Assembly: GCA_965651265.1 (NCBI GenBank)
Contig: CBFGRV010000076.1
Coordinates: forward strand, 1-13,622
DNA: 13,622 bases
Direction of reading: 5' to 3'
Source of the DNA: CBFGRV01 sp965651265
GTDB lineage: Bacteria; Bacteroidota; Rhodothermia; Rhodothermales; VXPQ01
The notes under the pieces are model-generated. The model made no database searches. It was not told the origin of the DNA and saw only the letters and a program-made list of their open reading frames with translations. The position numbers were made by a program, and so were the translations under genes. Below, piece by piece: positions 11,154-13,622 of the stretch; the first letter of the stretch is position 1; every line of letters starts with the position of its first letter.

Positions 11154-13622
11154 TCATTCATAGAGGCACGTTTGCCCCTGGATGAGCCCAGCCTCCACCT
11201 CCACCCCCGGCAGCCAGATGAACCGGTCGTCGACGCCCTCGCGCTCCCAGTAGAACGGCTCGCGCTCGCGCGCATGGTGGCCGATTTCGTCCATCGTTCG
11301 CGCGTCGAACAGCCGCCCATTCACCATCACGTAGGCCACGTTCTCGGTCGTCCGGAGATTCTCGAGGGGATTGCCCCCGACGATGAAGAGATCGGCGAGC
11401 TTGCCCGGCTCCAGGGAGCCGATGTCGCCATCCATCCCCAGGTACCGCGCGCCGTAGAGCGTCGCCGAGCGGAGCGCCTCGTGCGGCGTCATCCCGCCCT
11501 GCTCGAACATCCACAGCTCCCAGTGCGCGGCGAGCCCCTGCAGCTGCCCGTGCCCGCCTAGCTGGACGCTGTTCCCCTGATCGATGAGCTTTTTCAACTG
11601 CTCGGCCACGATGATGTGCTGGTACTCCTCCTCGGGAATCTTCGTCGGGCGCCGCGCACGACTGTCGATGATCGGCCGGGGAACGAACTGAAGCAGCCGA
11701 TCCTTCGCCCACACGTCCGTCTTCTCGTACCACCAGTACTCGCCGTTCGGGCCGCCGTAGTTGACCACCAGCGTGGGCGTGTAGCCGACATCCGAGTGGC
11801 GCCAGAGCTCGATCACGTCGCGATAGAGCGGCGCCACGGGAAGGTTGTGCTCGATGCCCGTGTGCCCGTCGATGAGCTGCGTCAGGTTGTGGTAGAAGGT
11901 GGAGCCGCCCTCCGGCACCACCATCACGCCCAGATCGCGCGCGGCCGCGAGGATCTGCTGCCGCTGATCGCGCCGCGGCTGGTTGTAGCTCTTCACCGAG
12001 AAGGCTCCGACCGCCTTCATGCGCCGCAGATGCGATAGCGCATCGCCCAGGCTGTCGACCGGCGCACGTGACAAACCATCCGCGCCGTACAGAATCCTCC
12101 CCGTCGAGAACACACGCGGCGCCACGATGCGCCCGGCCTTCTGCAGCTCGCTCTGCCGGAACACGAACTCGGTATTCGCCGACGGATCGTGGATGGTCGT
12201 GACACCATAGGCCAGATTGGCGTAATAGGGCCAGTTTTGCTGCGGCGTCGGTCCGCTGAAGAAATGATTCGCGTGCGCGTGCACGTCGATCATCCCCGGC
12301 AGGATGGTCATGTTGGATGCATCCAGCACGAAGGCATCGGCAGGGATATCGATCTCGCCGGACGGCCCCACGGCCTTGATGCGATTCCGTTCGATAAGGA
12401 TGGTGCCGTCCTCGAGGACCTCGTCATCCCGCATCGTGACTATACGTGCGCCCGTGATCGCGATGCGCCCGGAGGGAACGTCCGCCTCGACCGTCAATCC
12501 GATCGGGATGCCCGTCGCGTCGATCGGCGGAAGCTGCTCGGGCGCGCCCTCGACGAAGTCAAACGTGTCTTTTAAATCGCGGCTGAAATATTCCGGGCCG
12601 ATCACCCAGTGCAGCGTCTGCGAATCGCCGCTCCAGTGCAGGTCGCGGCCCGCATCCCGTGTCACCTGCTTGACGGGCACGCCGCGCTGGCTCTTGCTGA
12701 GCTCGATGGCGCCTCCTGTGCGGGGAAACGGCATCAGGAAGGCGTTGAAATGCTCCCGAAACGCCACCCACTCGCCGTCGGGGCTCGGCACGACGTCATC
12801 GGCATATTTCAGCTTGAAATGGGTCCGCTCATCGCCGCCGTCGAGCCGCACGCTTCGGTATTCGCGATTCATCCCGCCGCCCTGCTCGAAGTAGACGCGC
12901 TCACCCGTGTGATCGAACCGCGCGTCCGTGCCGTTGCTGCGGATCTTGTGCATCTCGCCGCCGGATGCCTCCATCCAATAGATGCCCGTCTCGGTGCCGT
13001 GCGCGAATCCGAGGAGCGCATTGCCGCCGCTTCGACGGAAGACGATGCGTTCGCCGTCCGGTGAGAAGCGGGGCTCGTGGTAGTATCCGGGCCGGGAGGT
13101 GAGCACACGCGCGTCGCCGCCGTCCAGCGAGATGGACCGGATGGTCGATAGCTCCTCATCGTCCCAGGTCGTGTACACGATGCGCCGGCCATCGGGAGAG
13201 AAGCTGGGATCGTACTCGAAGCGCGCATCGTCGCCGGTAAGCGGTGTCGGCCGGCCATCCGGGAGCCGCTTCTTCCACAGCCGCCCGACCGCGTGGAAGA
13301 CCAACCACCGGCCATCGGGCGATGTGGTCACGCCCGTGATCATGCGGGCATCGAAGCGTTCCGGGTGGACCTCCACGGGGAATCGGATGGCCCTCGTGAT
13401 GGTTTGCTCGACCTCCGCCTCGAAAGGGATCACCGACACGGCACTCTCCGCGGCGCCGGCAGGATCGCGCAGAGCCGACTCCACATCGATGCGATGGATC
13501 TTGCCGCCCGCCCAGAACACGATCGATGCTCCATCCGGCATCCAATCCATGGCCGGATACGTGCCGAAGATGGCCCAGACCTCCTGCTGATCGTGATCCA
13601 GTCCATCCCACAGCGGGCGCGA
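11154..13622 (-). CDS. PD40/TolB-like propeller-amidohydrolase fusion protein (5' end outside window)
   Basis: An open frame runs from the TGA at 11156-11154 to the window edge, 822 codons. The first internal ATG (13550) is not the start: the 24 codons before it, including PLWDGLDHDQQEVW and IFGTYP, read as family sequence. The N-terminal half is a beta-propeller of PD40 repeats, seen as recurring SPDGRWLVF, SPDGRRIVY, SPDGERIVF and SPDGEWVAF. The C-terminal half is a metal-dependent amidohydrolase: RIAITGARIVTMRDDEVLED entry strand, LPGMIDVHAHANHF (HxH metal site), GVTTIHDP, FSVKSYNQ (candidate bridging Lys), further His in STFYHN and GIEHNLP, GGHGQLQG, and the closing LEPGKLADLFIVGGNPLENL. 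Such proteins are usually exported, but a signal peptide would lie outside the window. The substrate is unknown; imidazolonepropionase- or peptidase-like hydrolysis is only a guess. GC is visibly higher than in the cas genes, and no functional link to CRISPR is suggested. Confidence 0.93.
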   Translation of the reverse strand, partial: SRPLWDGLDHDQQEVWAIFGTYPAMDWMPDGASIVFWAGGKIHRIDVESALRDPAGAAESAVSVIPFEAEVEQTITRAIRFPVEVHPERFDARMITGVTTSPDGRWLVFHAVGRLWKKRLPDGRPTPLTGDDARFEYDPSFSPDGRRIVYTTWDDEELSTIRSISLDGGDARVLTSRPGYYHEPRFSPDGERIVFRRSGGNALLGFAHGTETGIYWMEASGGEMHKIRSNGTDARFDHTGERVYFEQGGGMNREYRSVRLDGGDERTHFKLKYADDVVPSPDGEWVAFREHFNAFLMPFPRTGGAIELSKSQRGVPVKQVTRDAGRDLHWSGDSQTLHWVIGPEYFSRDLKDTFDFVEGAPEQLPPIDATGIPIGLTVEADVPSGRIAITGARIVTMRDDEVLEDGTILIERNRIKAVGPSGEIDIPADAFVLDASNMTILPGMIDVHAHANHFFSGPTPQQNWPYYANLAYGVTTIHDPSANTEFVFRQSELQKAGRIVAPRVFSTGRILYGADGLSRAPVDSLGDALSHLRRMKAVGAFSVKSYNQPRRDQRQQILAAARDLGVMVVPEGGSTFYHNLTQLIDGHTGIEHNLPVAPLYRDVIELWRHSDVGYTPTLVVNYGGPNGEYWWYEKTDVWAKDRLLQFVPRPIIDSRARRPTKIPEEEYQHIIVAEQLKKLIDQGNSVQLGGHGQLQGLAAHWELWMFEQGGMTPHEALRSATLYGARYLGMDGDIGSLEPGKLADLFIVGGNPLENLRTTENVAYVMVNGRLFDARTMDEIGHHAREREPFYWEREGVDDRFIWLPGVEVEAGLIQGQTCLYE

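Overview
The window carries an almost complete type I-E CRISPR-Cas locus next to an unrelated, higher-GC gene that runs off the right edge. The source looks like a moderately GC-rich bacterium. The flanking gene is a PD40/TolB-like beta-propeller fused to an amidohydrolase, an architecture I associate with Gemmatimonadota, Acidobacteriota, Rhodothermia-like Bacteroidota and similar groups. That assignment is an inference; no rRNA or tRNA is present to fix the taxon.

Left to right: (1) 1-262, the leader-proximal end of a CRISPR array with 29-bp repeats and 32-bp spacers, transcribed leftward and continuing past the left edge. (2) 263-652, a non-coding stretch with the AT-rich leader, a candidate array promoter overlapped by a 24-bp dyad, and a strong hairpin. 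(3) 653-8530, a leftward effector operon in the order cas3, cas8e (cse1), cse2 (cas11), cas7e, cas5e, cas6e. Most junctions are overlapping or tightly spaced (ATGA overlap cas3/cas8e, 8-nt overlap cas8e/cse2, 12-nt gap cse2/cas7e, 4-nt overlap cas7e/cas5e), but a 97-nt or longer gap precedes cas6e. (4) 8658-9698, a leftward HTH-WYL transcriptional regulator. (5) 9832-11096, the rightward adaptation genes cas1 and cas2, overlapping by ATGA. (6) 11154-13622, the leftward 5'-truncated propeller-amidohydrolase gene.

The genes add up to a full interference and adaptation set: Cas1-Cas2 would insert spacers at the 262/263 leader-repeat junction, Cas6e would cut the array transcript, Cascade (Cas8e, Cse2, Cas7e, Cas5e, Cas6e) would find targets, and the HD-helicase Cas3 would degrade them. 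Catalytic residues of Cas1, Cas3 and Cas6e are visible and no frame is broken, so the system looks functional.

The less usual points are architectural and regulatory. In the E. coli-type order cas1-cas2 follow cas6e and precede the array; here they lie at the other end, divergently oriented, with the WYL regulator between them and cas3, while the array leader directly follows cas6e. There are candidate operator dyads in the leader and in the WYL/cas1 intergenic region, a structured cas5e-cas6e gap, an Ala-rich insertion in Cas7e, and a duplicated acidic motif in the Cas1 tail. I see no evidence of a wholly new system; the best leads are control elements and the module arrangement.
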